A stretch of DNA of 64,000 nucleotides from Catonia carolina (GCA_035578175.1 JAQMRL010000003.1:93040469-93104468); one strand, 5' to 3'. Counted from the first letter of the stretch, positions 45,078-54,823 are shown. Notes: generated from the sequence alone by a model not told the origin. Made by a program: numbers and translations.

Positions 45078-46451
45078 TTAGTTTTTTGAAACATTATTAT
45101 TTCCTTTTTGTTGTAAAAGTTTACAATTTCGTTTGATATGACCTAATTTATGGCAATAGAAACATTTTAAAGTGGTTGCAGGCATTTGTGATCTAACGGT
45201 GTTGTAAGTTGTATCTTTTAATATTTTTTGTTTACCTCGTGAAGGTACCATGCTATTTATATCTTGTATTACGCTCGTATCACTTATTTTAGATACGCCG
45301 ATGTCATTCAGAGTCCTAGCATAAACTCTCTCATAGACATAGGTATCTAGTTTATTGAAATCTTGTAAGTTACGAGGTTGGCCAATTATACCTATATGTA
45401 CGGCGTATACTTCATTTAAACCGGTTAAAATTATATTAATTAACTCACCTTCTGTTAGATCTAATCTTAATACCTCATGGTGTTCTAAAATTTCTTTTAT
45501 GTATTCATTAAGTGTCTCTGTTTGCGACTGATTTCGGTACAACAATTTGAGTTTTAATATTTCTTTCATTTTTGGCGTTATTAATTTGTTGACTAAATCT
45601 CTATGAAATTGATCGAAATTATGATTATTTTTAATTGAATTCTCAAAGATTTGTTCAGTAAAGCCTGTCATAAATTGAGTTAACAATACTAAAGGTAAAT
45701 CTACTGCATAGCGTTTCTGAATTTGTTTAATTATTTTGATATTTCGTACTAGTATATCAATATCACGTCCATCAGTTATAGTTAATTGCTTTAATTCATT
45801 TTCAATTGGATTTGCAATTTTCGTCCAATTGAAGTTTAACTCACGATTAAAATAGGCTGGATTACGATTACCTACTGCATTCGGTATTAATATATCAGGA
45901 GTTTCGTTTCTAAGAACAGGATTTTGCATTACTGGGGAATGTAAAATATTAATATGGTTAACACCAAAATTTTCTTGTTGATCAAGTAAGAAATCATTTC
46001 CTAAATGTGCGTTTTCAATATTTATGTTGTTTTGTTCTAAATTAGGCTCAATTTCGAAATTTTGTAACCTATTAAGTTTCCAAATATCAAATTCTCCCTT
46101 TAAATTTTGAAATCCTACAAGTTTATCTGGTTTATTAGTTAATATGAATGTTAATAATTTATTAAGCCTATCATCAAATGTTTCGGCATTATACTTTTCT
46201 ACTTCAGTTAAATTTTCTAGGTTTCGTAACTTTACCAAATAGTTTTGACACTCCGTCAGTTGTTTGTCTATGTCAAACCTATGTAGCGTAGTTAAGTCAA
46301 TTTGTCGTCCATTATTTAAGAGTTTTTGTAACCTTTGTCTTTTTTGTCTTACGTTTCCTGTTGTTGTACTTTTTCGTATTCGTAATTGGAAATTAACGTT
46401 TGTTTCGTCTAATTTAATGGGGTCAAGAATTGGTGCTACTTGTCTATCCAT
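45078..46451 (-). CDS. Gypsy 2 Gag (457 aa)
   Basis: The particle-forming protein. The N-terminal half is asparagine-rich and poorly conserved, with a basic patch (NVRQKRQRLQKLLNNGRQID). Residues about 230-390 have the helical pattern of a Gypsy capsid (LLYRNQSQTETLNEYIKEIL, LTEGELINIILTGL). One CCHC zinc knuckle, CFYCHKLGHIKRNC, begins at residue 430, 28 residues from the end. The frame is intact and stops directly after the slippery heptamer. The start Met lies about 340 bp inside the 5' LTR. Little sequence is shared with Gag 1 beyond the knuckle and final lysine-asparagine. Confidence 0.93.
   Translation of the reverse strand: MDRQVAPILDPIKLDETNVNFQLRIRKSTTTGNVRQKRQRLQKLLNNGRQIDLTTLHRFDIDKQLTECQNYLVKLRNLENLTEVEKYNAETFDDRLNKLLTFILTNKPDKLVGFQNLKGEFDIWKLNRLQNFEIEPNLEQNNINIENAHLGNDFLLDQQENFGVNHINILHSPVMQNPVLRNETPDILIPNAVGNRNPAYFNRELNFNWTKIANPIENELKQLTITDGRDIDILVRNIKIIKQIQKRYAVDLPLVLLTQFMTGFTEQIFENSIKNNHNFDQFHRDLVNKLITPKMKEILKLKLLYRNQSQTETLNEYIKEILEHHEVLRLDLTEGELINIILTGLNEVYAVHIGIIGQPRNLQDFNKLDTYVYERVYARTLNDIGVSKISDTSVIQDINSMVPSRGKQKILKDTTYNTVRSQMPATTLKCFYCHKLGHIKRNCKLLQQKGNNNVSKN
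45081..45087 (-). promoter_or_regulatory. Gypsy 2 -1 frameshift site
   Basis: A AAA AAC in the gag frame is directly followed by the gag stop TAA (45,078-45,080). The layout is the same as in element 1. Confidence 0.8.
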
Positions 46452-46639
46452 GTTTCTACCTGTTTATTGTTTTCTGTAATGATGACTATTTAAATGTATG
46501 TAAACAATGCCTTACCAGATAATTTCAATACACTTGCCAGATGTGAGATTGTTACGTTTTTTGAAATTGTTATTGATAATTGATTTTTATGAATTTTAGA
46601 AGATTTATTGATGTTATTTATTGAATTTTTGTTTTAGTT

Positions 46640-46770
46640 TTTATGATATTCTGATTTATATCCTGGTTTATCCTTGTCGTATCTTGGTTTATCCTTGTTT
46701 TATCCTGGTTTATCCCTGTTTTTATCCTGGTTTATCCTTGTTTTGTCCTGGTTTATCCTTGTTTAATTTC
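46640..46770. repeat. Minisatellite in the Gypsy 2 leader
   Basis: Five or so copies of a 20-24-bp unit built on TATCCTGGTTTATCCTTG, between gag and the primer-binding site. On the element's own strand it is purine-rich. Confidence 0.85.
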
Positions 46771-46785
46771 CCGGTCGATGCACCA
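46768..46785 (-). promoter_or_regulatory. Gypsy 2 primer-binding site, tRNA-Gly
   Basis: Four bases inside the 5' LTR the minus strand reads TGGTGCATCGACCGGGAA. From memory of insect tRNA-Gly(GCC), which ends TTCCCGGCCGATGCACCA, this is complementary at 17 of 18 positions. Confidence 0.75.
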
Positions 46786-46789
46786 TTTT

Positions 46790-47398
46790 TGTTACGTCCC
46801 AGGTTCGTGAAATAAAATTCAAAAGCTTTTATCGAAAATCCAACTAGTGTTTTGTTTTATTCAAGAAAGAAAATCTTATCAGATCCAATGTTGAAATATT
46901 TAAAACAATTAAAATTCTTAAAACAATTAAAATTCTTAAAAAAAATTAAAATTCTTTAAATTCAGTTGGAGTAATTATTAAATCTTCTAAAATACTTTCA
47001 TCAAAATAAAGTTGAAAAAAATTAATAAATTATTAATATTTTGTTTACTTTTTTTTTATAAAAATTGTATATCACCTATCCCTTTAAAAGTTTTAAAAGA
47101 GAGTGAGGACAACAATCCAATTTATTTAAATTAAGAAAATTGTCTTTTTCTTTTTTTTTTGTACTCACATCTGACGTTGTGTAAATAAGATCATCTGGTG
47201 GTACATTGATGTTGATGCTGTAAGAGTGTTTATGTTTACGTTGGAATGTCGTTACGTGCGTACTGTTCGTTATGTTTTGTTTTGTTTTGTGCGTACTGTT
47301 CGTTATGTTTTGTTTTGTTACGTTCGTTATGTTTTGTTTCCACTGTCCGTTATGCGTTAGGTGTTCGTATGTGTATCTCCTATTACAATCCTATTACA
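46790..47398 (-). repeat. Gypsy 2 5' LTR (609 bp)
   Basis: Direct copy of 41,064-41,681 lacking 9 bp of the GTACTGTTCGTTATG repeat. As the 5' LTR of a minus-strand element it should carry the promoter. Confidence 0.95.
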
Positions 47399-47491
47399 CT
47401 AGTTTAGCGTGAAAGAGTGATTTTCCGTATTTTTTAGACAAATTTTGAGTTTGATTTTCATTTTGCGTCTTTCACTTATGATTAAAATAAG

Positions 47492-48170
47492 TGTCACCGG
47501 ATGGCGACATTAAATAGTGAGTTGAAACCTTTGCATTTTGGTGGCCCTGAAAAGGGCCGTTTAATCGGTGGTCGTCTTGATGGGAAACGTCGTTCGTAGT
47601 CGTCATGGCGGTCGAGGAGCTGGGTGACACGGCGTGTCGTCGTCCAGCTGAGACATCATCTTCTTCCCTCGCAGAAGTGCGTCGATGGCTGCTTCGTCGG
47701 TTCCGGTGGGCGCAAGGCTCGGTCGAGGGACCGCTGTGGGTATCGCTCGCGTCAGCGGGTGATGACGGTCCTGTCGACGGCTTACGGACGGGTCGGCGAG
47801 CGGAAGCATCATCTTCTCTCTTGCGGGGTCGTCGATTAGTCTTTGCAGGAGTTCTGTAGCCGTGCGCCGTGGTGGACGTCTTGTCTGCTGTCTGGATCGG
47901 AATTGAATCTCTCCGTGTCGGGATCGGATATGAATCTCTCGGCTCAGTGTAGCGCTCTTCATATAGTTGCCGAGAGCGCTGTGATAGAAGGCGGTTATTG
48001 GTATGGCCTTGATAACAAAGGCCTCTGTCGTTACGGAGCTGAAGGGTTTGTCGGTACGCCGCCAAAGGGCCTACTACCCTCTCGGAACTATTGGCGGCTC
48101 CCTCTGTCGCTACGTCGGAGGCTTTGATAGCCGGCAGTACAGTACTTAATCAAAGGAGACGACGGTGACA
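47492..48170. mobile_element. GC-rich 679-bp insert with TG...CA ends
   Basis: It begins TGTCACCG and ends CGGTGACA, an 8-bp inverted repeat, and is flanked on both sides by TAAG (47,488-47,491 and 48,171-48,174). It splits copy 3 of repeat R1. TG...CA ends with a 4-bp duplication fit a solo LTR, though a short-TIR DNA element is also possible. It is much richer in G+C than its surroundings. A 197-codon minus-strand frame (47,472-48,065) covers most of it; the translation is arginine-, serine- and threonine-rich, without a recognised domain, and reads out across the left edge, so it is probably not a gene. Confidence 0.7.
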
Positions 48171-48265
48171 TAAGATTAGTATGTTTTTTTATTATTTCTA
48201 ATGTTAGGTTATATTGTTAATTATTTGCATTGGCAAGAGAAAGTTTTGTGAGTGTTTCACACCAA

Positions 48266-48499
48266 TTTTTTTTTGTTCAGAGCTTAGTCTTTTATTTCAA
48301 ACGCACTACTGATTATGTTTTATATTTTCATTCTAAGAATGTTATTATTCAAATTTGTATCATCTTTGCTTAACTACATTAAAAAAACTGATTTCAAAAG
48401 AATTATACTACTTTGACTAAAATAAATTCAAGAATTACACTTTTCATATATGAAACCCCTTAGTCAAAAATTGGAAAGGATTTAATTTCAGTATTAGTG
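48266..48499. other. Unassigned AT-rich sequence
   Basis: Short spacer between repeat R1 copy 3 and a LINE end; nothing recognised. Confidence 0.4.
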
Positions 48500-48900
48500 A
48501 ACTTCTCTTCTTCTTCAGTAGCCCTATCAGGACGGTAAGTACGATGGCAATCAACATGGCGACACACATTTTGTCTAATACTGCCCGAGTGAGTTTTACC
48601 GATGTAAAACCCAACCTTTTCCTCAGATTAGCAAGCCAGGTTATCCTTTTATCTGGTACTTGATTGCCCTTAACTTACCTTTAATAATGATTTAAAGGTA
48701 TGTGTACTTTTACCCGTGTCTTATGATATGTTCGATGAACTCCAACTTGCGTTATCTAATCGTTAACAACTGCTCAGTCCAATAGCTCTTTGTTCCAAGA
48801 ACCTCTTAATTTATGATGTGATAAACCCAAGAGATTCTCAAAATACGTCGATACAACCATATTTCAAAAACTTTAATCTTGTTAGTTTTCCTGACATCTG
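48500..48900 (-). pseudogene. LINE 3' end fragment (AAG-tailed family)
   Basis: On the minus strand KVFEIWLYRRILRISW (about 48,830-48,880) matches EAFEMWLYRRMLRVSW in the LINE at 36,640-38,640. Further on, around 48,540-48,565, a frame reading VAMLIAIV matches the family's final block, followed by TACTGAAGAAGAAGAG, an AAG-type tail. Several frameshifts and gaps separate these parts. Confidence 0.65.
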
Positions 48901-49459
48901 AAAAAAATTTGACATAAGAAACACCAACAGTGTTAAGAAACAATGAGTCTAGTTTAAATAAAACAAAACTATACACCATTAGAATTGGTTTGACCGTGTC
49001 CGCAGTAAAAAAAGTTAACAATCTAAAAGAATATCTTTCATTATTGGTAGTTCCCGAGAGGTTGAACGTCTGAGAATGAGATTGGCTGATCAATGAAAAG
49101 TCGCAAGAGGTCTACAACCATAATGATTGAAGTAGAGGTATAAAATTATTTTATTAGGCCTACATGTTAAAGCAATAAAATAAAGTACCTACAATATTCT
49201 GAAATTCAGTTCCGTTGATTGAGTTAAAAGAAAAAATATAAGAAGGAAAGAAATATTAAAGTATTATATTTCTAAAAATAAAAAAGTAAACTAAGTATAA
49301 ACTTCCAAATAAAACAAAAGCAATCATTTATGGCAGAAAATGGAAACTTGTGTGTTTATCGAGATGTCGCATCAGTTAAACGCCATATATAAAATTACTA
49401 CTTGAGTTCGCTCTTTTTTTCGTAAGACGCCACTTCTATCCTGGTTGAAAGTTCATGCT
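48901..49459. other. Unassigned sequence
   Basis: The left part may hold further decayed LINE sequence. No gene recognised. Confidence 0.3.
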
Positions 49460-49617
49460 CTATTTGTCAATGTCATCATTATTATCATCGTCATCATCCT
49501 GTAGACGTCGCAGAACGTCATTCAATTGTGTCCTTTCTTTCTTTATTTCAATTTTCATTTCCCGTATTACACGAGCATATACTCGTTCATTTCTTTTCAT
49601 AATCTTTGCTGCTATCT
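49460..49617 (-). CDS. Possible 3' terminal exon of a host gene
   Basis: A minus-strand frame ends at the stop at 49,460-49,462 and reads back about 50 codons: MKRNERVYARVIREMKIEIK, then KERTQLNDVLRRLQ and an acidic aspartate/asparagine tail. It is a charged, probably coiled-coil, sequence. Directly upstream the minus strand has TTTCTCTTAAG followed by AGATAG, which could serve as a splice acceptor, and an in-frame stop precedes it, as expected if the exon starts there. I do not recognise the family and no other exon was found. Confidence 0.35.
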
Positions 49618-50167
49618 CTTAAGAGAAATGTTCTTAGGTTTAAGTATTATATCATCTATATAATACAAGTAGAGTTAGTTATGAATAAAGACAGGGTAAT
49701 GCATTAATTTAACAGAAACACAATTGAAACATTCGCTTTGTTATAACAAAAGCTTCACTGTAAAACATTTGTTATTTAAAAATTAAAAATAGTCAACTAT
49801 ATTATCAGAGTAAATGTGTATGTCTTTGACATTTCATTTATTAGATTCACAACTGTACAAATCTTCGCACAACAAGTGAAAACGATGAAAAGTAATTATA
49901 AAAAGCGACTTTAAAAACTTTGAGGAGATTGCTGTCCAGTAACACTGCTTCAAAAGTTATTTCGGTTTAAATTTGAATTTAAACAAATATTATTAAGAGA
50001 AATTGCTTAGAAAAGGTATTATTTTTTTGCACATTATAGTGTATGGTAAAAAATGATTGCGGTATATACAAAATTCTGGCTACTGCGTTTTAATTGATAT
50101 TTACCTTCAATGACACCCAAGCCAAAATAGAAATTTTTAGAAGGATGTGACTTCAATACTTGCCGAA
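49618..50167. other. Unassigned AT-rich sequence
   Basis: Nothing recognised. Confidence 0.35.
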
Positions 50168-50335
50168 ATTTTTTTTTTGTTTTACGACCGATTGTTTTCC
50201 ACATTACTGCGTATGCAGACGATGATGGGTAATAGATGAAAAAAATATGAAGACATGCCTGACCTGACCGGAAATCTAACCCAGAACCCCTTAAGTAAAA
50301 GCCGCACCTACCACTACCCCGACAAGTTTTTAAAA
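50168..50335 (-). repeat. SINE-A copy, minus strand
   Basis: Starts with a T run at the left (the poly(A) tail). Read on the minus strand, the head has GGGGTAGTGGTAGGTGCGG and a decayed B box (GGTTCTGGGTTAGATTTCC). The body has TTTTCATC and GTCTGCATACGCAGTAAT, and the tail is CAATCGGTCGTAAAAC plus A residues. The order matches the copies at 35,411 and 52,120. It is more diverged than either. Confidence 0.75.
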
Positions 50336-50429
50336 TTAGTCATACGGCCCTAAAATTAAGTAACAAATTTAATATTATAAAGAAAAAAAAATCGTTAAAG
50401 AAAAACTGTTCGTTAGTTGTAATTAGTTG

Positions 50430-50575
50430 CAGTAAATTTTACCGCCTCCATAGCTTCCCTGCTAGAGTCTGGAAAATTAGTAAACGTTTAACCCACCACT
50501 GTTGTTTAACCCAAAGTAGTCGCTGATGACGAAACTGTTAATGCGACTTAAAAAATAAACAAATAAATTTGCAAA
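50430..50575 (+). repeat. SINE-C copy 2
   Basis: Shares AGAGTCTGGAAAATTA, AACCCA, AGTAGTCGCTGATGACG and a tail of the CGACTTAAAAAATAAAC type with 28,485-28,620. The B-box region is decayed. Confidence 0.55.
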
Positions 50576-51228
50576 CAAAAGATTTCATCATGCTGTGTAA
50601 ACAAAGTAATTCCCTTTACCCCTCTGTGCCGGGAACCGCATATTCGCGGTCCGGGTAGTTTCATGCTTCGAGCGGTCATAGCGGTCGTATTTATACAGCT
50701 ATCAAGGCGTATGATATCTCAAAATACGCGCGCTAAAACTTAGTCAAATTTGATATAAAATACTATGTATTTACTATTGATAGTGCTTGCTATGAGGCGG
50801 GTGAATTTCCGAACATAAGTTTTTGCTTCACCAATCTTTCAGATAGTGTAACTTTAGGAATATTTCATCTTTAGGGTTGGTACTTCTCTAGGCCTGTTGT
50901 AGTGATGTGTATTATTGAGTGAAGAGAGATAGAACATTTACGCAGTTGCTGGGCTGAGATATTCAGACGTTTATGAGAGCGTAAATTTTTCTGTCTTTGC
51001 TGTGACACATGGAAACTTTTCTACCCCCTCCTTTCACTACATCCTCTTACTAGTGTATTTGTATAGTAAATTATTTCCTGAATTCAATTCCTAAGTATAG
51101 GAAAAATTTACATCAGTAGAACGGACAGTTTTAGTTCGAAAAAATATAATACATCAAGTAGCCACCAAATTTAAAGGAAAACTAAATTTTTTAAGCAATA
51201 CTGTTTTACTGTTTTAAATTCTGTCTTA
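50576..51228. other. Unassigned sequence
   Basis: A GC-richer patch at about 50,620-50,680 (CGGGAACCGCATATTCGCGG) has an inverted CCGCATATTCGCGG motif. No gene recognised. Confidence 0.35.
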
Positions 51229-51542
51229 GCCCACCGGATTGGTTTAGAGGTAATGTCGTCTCCGCGAGTCAGCTGTTTAACAGCTGATTTTCGGAGAAGA
51301 AGGTTCCTGGTTCAAATCCTGGTAAAGGTAGTTACTTTTATACGGGTATGAATACTAGACAATGGTTACCGGTGCACTTAGATGGTTGGAGATCAATTAA
51401 CCATACTCTCTCAGGAATGGTCTGCTTGGTTCTGTACAAGACACACCTCATTCACAGATCATCCTTACCTCATTAGGTCATGGGGTTGATAATTGCTCTA
51501 AACTGAACAGATTGCAACGTACACACATTAGGGTAAAAAGAA
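51229..51542 (+). repeat. SINE-B, full length (314 bp)
   Basis: The head GATTGGTTTAGAGGTAATG is an A-box region and CCTGGTTCAAATCCTGG a B box within a T-arm-like stem. The 3' part contains CATTAGGTCATGGGGTTG and AACAGATTGCAACGTAC and ends GTAAAAAGAA. TCTGTCTTA flanks it exactly on both sides (51,220-51,228 and 51,543-51,551). Its 3' part recurs at 5214-5303. Confidence 0.9.
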
Positions 51543-51551
51543 TCTGTCTTA

Positions 51552-52119
51552 TTGAATCATGTTGTCCATATAATTCAATTATAGAACAATACACTCACGT
51601 ACCGCATTTAAGCATCTATTGTTTTCACACACGTTCCTATTCACTTCAACAATTTATTTAAATGTCAAATAATGAAGAGAGATTTTATCAATACGGTGTT
51701 ATTTATTCAGCGTTGAATATTTTGCTACTTTATACCGTATAAAAACCGTAAATTTATGAATTTCTGACAACTCTTCAGATTTGTAAACAACCTTTCCATT
51801 CATTTCGTGGAAACAATCACTCCATTGATTTGACCTCATTCTGCAAAACAAAATACGTATCATAATAACAATAATATACGTACAAGAACCTTTTAAATGT
51901 GTCAAAATTTTTATTAATTAAATTAGTAATTGAATTCTCTATTTGCACTGGCTTGATTTATGTATCAACAGCAACCCCTCCCTCGATGCGCTTCTTGGCA
52001 AACTAATACAAATAAATAAACAAAATAAACGGCACGTAAAAATAATGAACATTATATTTATATATGTTAAAATTTATAATAGAGACTGGGAAGGTAATGA
52101 TATCCATAAAATTTCATTA
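51552..52119. other. Unassigned AT-rich sequence
   Basis: Nothing recognised; short open frames only. Confidence 0.35.
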
Positions 52120-52280
52120 TTTGTAGTTGTCAGCGCAACGACTTCTACGCTGGGGTCCTGGATTCGATTTCCGGTCAGGTCTGGCATATTTCCATCACTC
52201 ATTTTCATCTATCAACCTTTCATTGTCTCCATTAGCAGTAATTGCAAAACAGTCGGACTTAAACCATAAAATCACGTCGT
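52120..52280 (+). repeat. SINE-A copy
   Basis: The head retains GTCAGCGCAACGACTTCTAC and a B-box relic, GGATTCGATTTCC. The body reads CATATTTCCATCACTCATTT and TCTCCATTAGCAGTAATTG, and the tail is CAGTCGGACTTAAACC with a short A-rich end. Confidence 0.75.
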
Positions 52281-52377
52281 TATTGAGACAGTTGTCTTAT
52301 TCAATTTAATTTTGCACAATAATAACTATTATGCCATTGATAATATTAGTAGTTCGTGGTAGACTAGAAATAGTTAA

Positions 52378-53455
52378 GGGGGCACTATACTCAAAAAAAA
52401 AAAAATTTCCCTAATTAAGTAACAAAATTGTCGTTTTGCACAAAATATTCTACATAAAATTACTAGTTATTTCATTAAAAAAAACTGTGAAAATGTTTTC
52501 CCCAACCCTTACAATCGGGGTTGGGGATGAAATTTCATGCATATTTTGTTAGATCAGAACTTAAGTAATTTTTAATGGATTTTTTTGATTTTGAATTCAA
52601 ATTAAAGAGAATGTTATGATGTACAAACTGTAGTAATGGTTTTGTATTTGTGACACTGAGTCTACTTCTATGATTTTTTAAATAAAAACCGTAAAATTCA
52701 ACAGTTTTTTCAACTTCAACATTTTTTAAAAAATCAGAAAATGAGCTTTTCAGCAATTCAATACCACAGTTTGTAGAGCTTAAAATTCTGAATTTTTAGA
52801 AAAAAAAATCATGTTTCTAAGTGCTACAGAACTCAAGTTATGATCTAACAAAGTTTAAAAATTCAAATTTTCGGTAACGGCAAAAAAACAAAAAATAAAC
52901 ATATTATAGTTACTTACATTCACATGATTAATTCACAATCTTACAGGCCTAAATTTTAAAACTATCACTAAAATGAACACGGTACTATACGTTACAAACT
53001 ATGTAAATAATATAAATACTCTAATAAGTAATGACCGAAAAAAATACAAATACGATGTCATATACGTCATACACGTCAAAACGTAAACATAACCTTCAAC
53101 AGCTGAGTAAGCCAACATGTGTTTTATTATAATTCCGTTCTAAATAACAACGTTGAAATGAACTGCATTCTGTTGGGGTATATAGGAACTAAAAGAAAAA
53201 GCCGGTACATTCAAAATGCAAAAAAGAACGCGTAATTCTGTCCAGCCGTTCTCTAGAAAAACCATTCTGAAACTGGACGTTTTTTGATCAAAAGTTGCCA
53301 TGACAACCTTCTAAATAATATTTTTTATAGTTTTTAAAACTAAATGTTTCAACAAAATAAAAATACTAGCATGTACAGAAAATATCAGAGTATTTTATGA
53401 GCAAAAAAAAAAAAAAAATTTTTTTTTTTTTCAATTTTTTGGGTATAGTGCCCCC
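52378..53455. mobile_element. piggyBac-type MITE (1,078 bp)
   Basis: GGGGGCACTATACTCAAAAA at the left and its near-exact reverse complement at the right, with TTAA on both sides (52,374-52,377 and 53,456-53,459). TTAA target choice is the hallmark of piggyBac elements. No transposase is encoded, so it is non-autonomous. Confidence 0.85.
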
Positions 53456-53869
53456 TTAAGGTGGGGTAGTTTTATTGTATGCAAAAAGTGGATTGTTATG
53501 TAACTGGCATTGCTACCTGGTAAGGGTGGAGTGGTGGTGTATCATTTAGGATAATTGGTTCTAATCGTCATTTCTTGTATTCATTTGTGATTTCTAGTGT
53601 TTTCTAATTTTTGTTTTTATGTTATTCTTTAAAGATTTATTTACAAAATTTCTCAGATTTCCTTCTATCTTGCAGGTACAATCTACTTTTTTATTATTAC
53701 TTCCAGAATTCGAAAGAAAGCCTTTATATTTCTATTTTGTGTTTAATACCTCGTCTTTTCTATTCATTTTTCGAAGTCTATAGTTATGTAAAAAGAGTTA
53801 GTTCCTTTAGTCGGGAGTTCAGTTAGTTCAAGTTGTCATACGGTCATGAATGAGAGCTATTAGATAGTA

Positions 53870-54823
53870 TAGGGTGATTCAAAAAGAGCGCCGGTTTTGA
53901 TATATCAAATTAAGAGATTTATTTTATTGAAAAACTGAAAATAAATACATCAACAAGTTCATCTTACCTTCCGATTTCATGTATGAAAAATGATGTCATG
54001 CATGTGTCCTCCTCTACTGCGCTGGCACGCATCAACTCTGTCCATGAAATTGGATATTACTGCACGACAAGTTTCGACTTCCATTTGCCCGATAACCCGT
54101 CGAATTTCCTCCTTCAAGTCATTGATGTTTCGGGGTTTATTGGCATACACCAATGACTTCAGATGACCCCAAAGATGAAAGTTACAAGGCGTCAAGTCAC
54201 ACGACCTTGGTGGCCATTGATGGTCGGAATTACGAGAAATGATGCGATCCTGGAACCGTTCACGGAGCAACAACATTGTTTCTCGTGCAGAAACTGAATT
54301 TTATACGGGTGATATTGGAGATCGTACCGAAGAATTCTCCGTACAGAAGAACATCATAAACCCAATTGTTGAGAACGGCGACGTATTGATTTTGCTGGGC
54401 TAACAGCCACACTGTCACTAACCAACGCAACGTTCTGCTCAGTTCGGCCAGAACGACGACGTCCAGAACTTTTAAGGTCGACTGTTGAACCCGTCTCAAA
54501 AAACTTTTTCATGAGCCTGCGAACTGTTGATTCATTCGGTGCTTCATTACGTCCTAGAGTACCGCGAAGTCGCCTGACAGTAGCCGCATAACTCTCTCCA
54601 CTCTGGTAAAATGTTTTGACGATTAACACTCGTTGTGCAATAGTAAACTTCTCCATGGTTAGACACAGACTGCGAGAGTACTACACTGCGAACAAGAGAA
54701 ACTGCAACTGAATCGTCAATCGGAATGTTCTCCGAAATAGAAATGAGGTCTAACAATGTTGCCAACCGATAAACAAAAATTTACCAGCCGTTTAAAAACC
54801 GGCTCTCTTTTTGAATCACCCGT
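53870..54823 (-). mobile_element. Internally deleted Tc1/mariner transposon (954 bp)
   Basis: The ends carry inverted GGGTGATTCAAAAAGAG, flanked by TA at 53,868-53,869 and 54,824-54,825. The transposase relic is on the minus strand. It lies inside an LTR-like segment. Confidence 0.85.
53977..54656 (-). pseudogene. Tc1/mariner transposase, catalytic core deleted
   Basis: The N-terminal part (54,354-54,656) starts MEKFTIAQRVLIVKTFYQSG and contains a helix-turn-helix of the type called DUF4817, with NESTVRRLMKKFFETGSTVD. It is followed by SQQLGL. A shifted frame then has ITRIKFSFCTRNNV. The C-terminal part (53,977-54,276) begins in RERFQDRIISRNSDHQWPPR and CDLTPCNFHLWGHLKSLVY, and ends GGHMHDIIFHT. 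The segment that should carry the first two catalytic aspartates is missing, and the third site reads CNF where related elements have an aspartate. It cannot be active. Confidence 0.85.

Larger units (their letters stand above)
41064..47398 (-). mobile_element. Ty3/Gypsy element 2 (6.3 kb, intact ORFs)
   Basis: Two LTRs (41,064-41,681 and 46,790-47,398) surround open gag and pol frames on the minus strand. CTAG is duplicated exactly at both outer edges (41,060-41,063 and 47,399-47,402). By eye the LTRs differ only by a 9-bp repeat-unit length change. A primer-binding site and polypurine tract are recognisable. I see no disabling change, so it may be capable of transposition. It is related to element 1 in domain order and in its frameshift signal but differs in LTR and gag sequence. 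Confidence 0.95.
40190..48265 (+). mobile_element. Dispersed repeat R1, copy 3, with two nested inserts
   Basis: It begins ACTTTCTCTTGCC at 40,190 and ends at GGCAAGAGAAAG and GAGTGTTTCACACC near 48,265. R1 sequence is interrupted by Gypsy element 2 (41,064-47,398) and by a 679-bp insert (47,492-48,170). Removing both leaves about 1.06 kb in the same order as copy 1. The internal TG/CG microsatellite at 40,328-40,466 is the longest of the four copies. Confidence 0.8.

Noticed and set aside
46264..46479. Short plus-strand frame opposite gag
   Set aside because: Antisense shadow of the intact gag reading frame.
47472..48065. 197-aa arginine-rich protein
   Set aside because: It reads across the edge of a 679-bp mobile insert and has no recognisable domain; long frames are expected by chance in GC-rich DNA.
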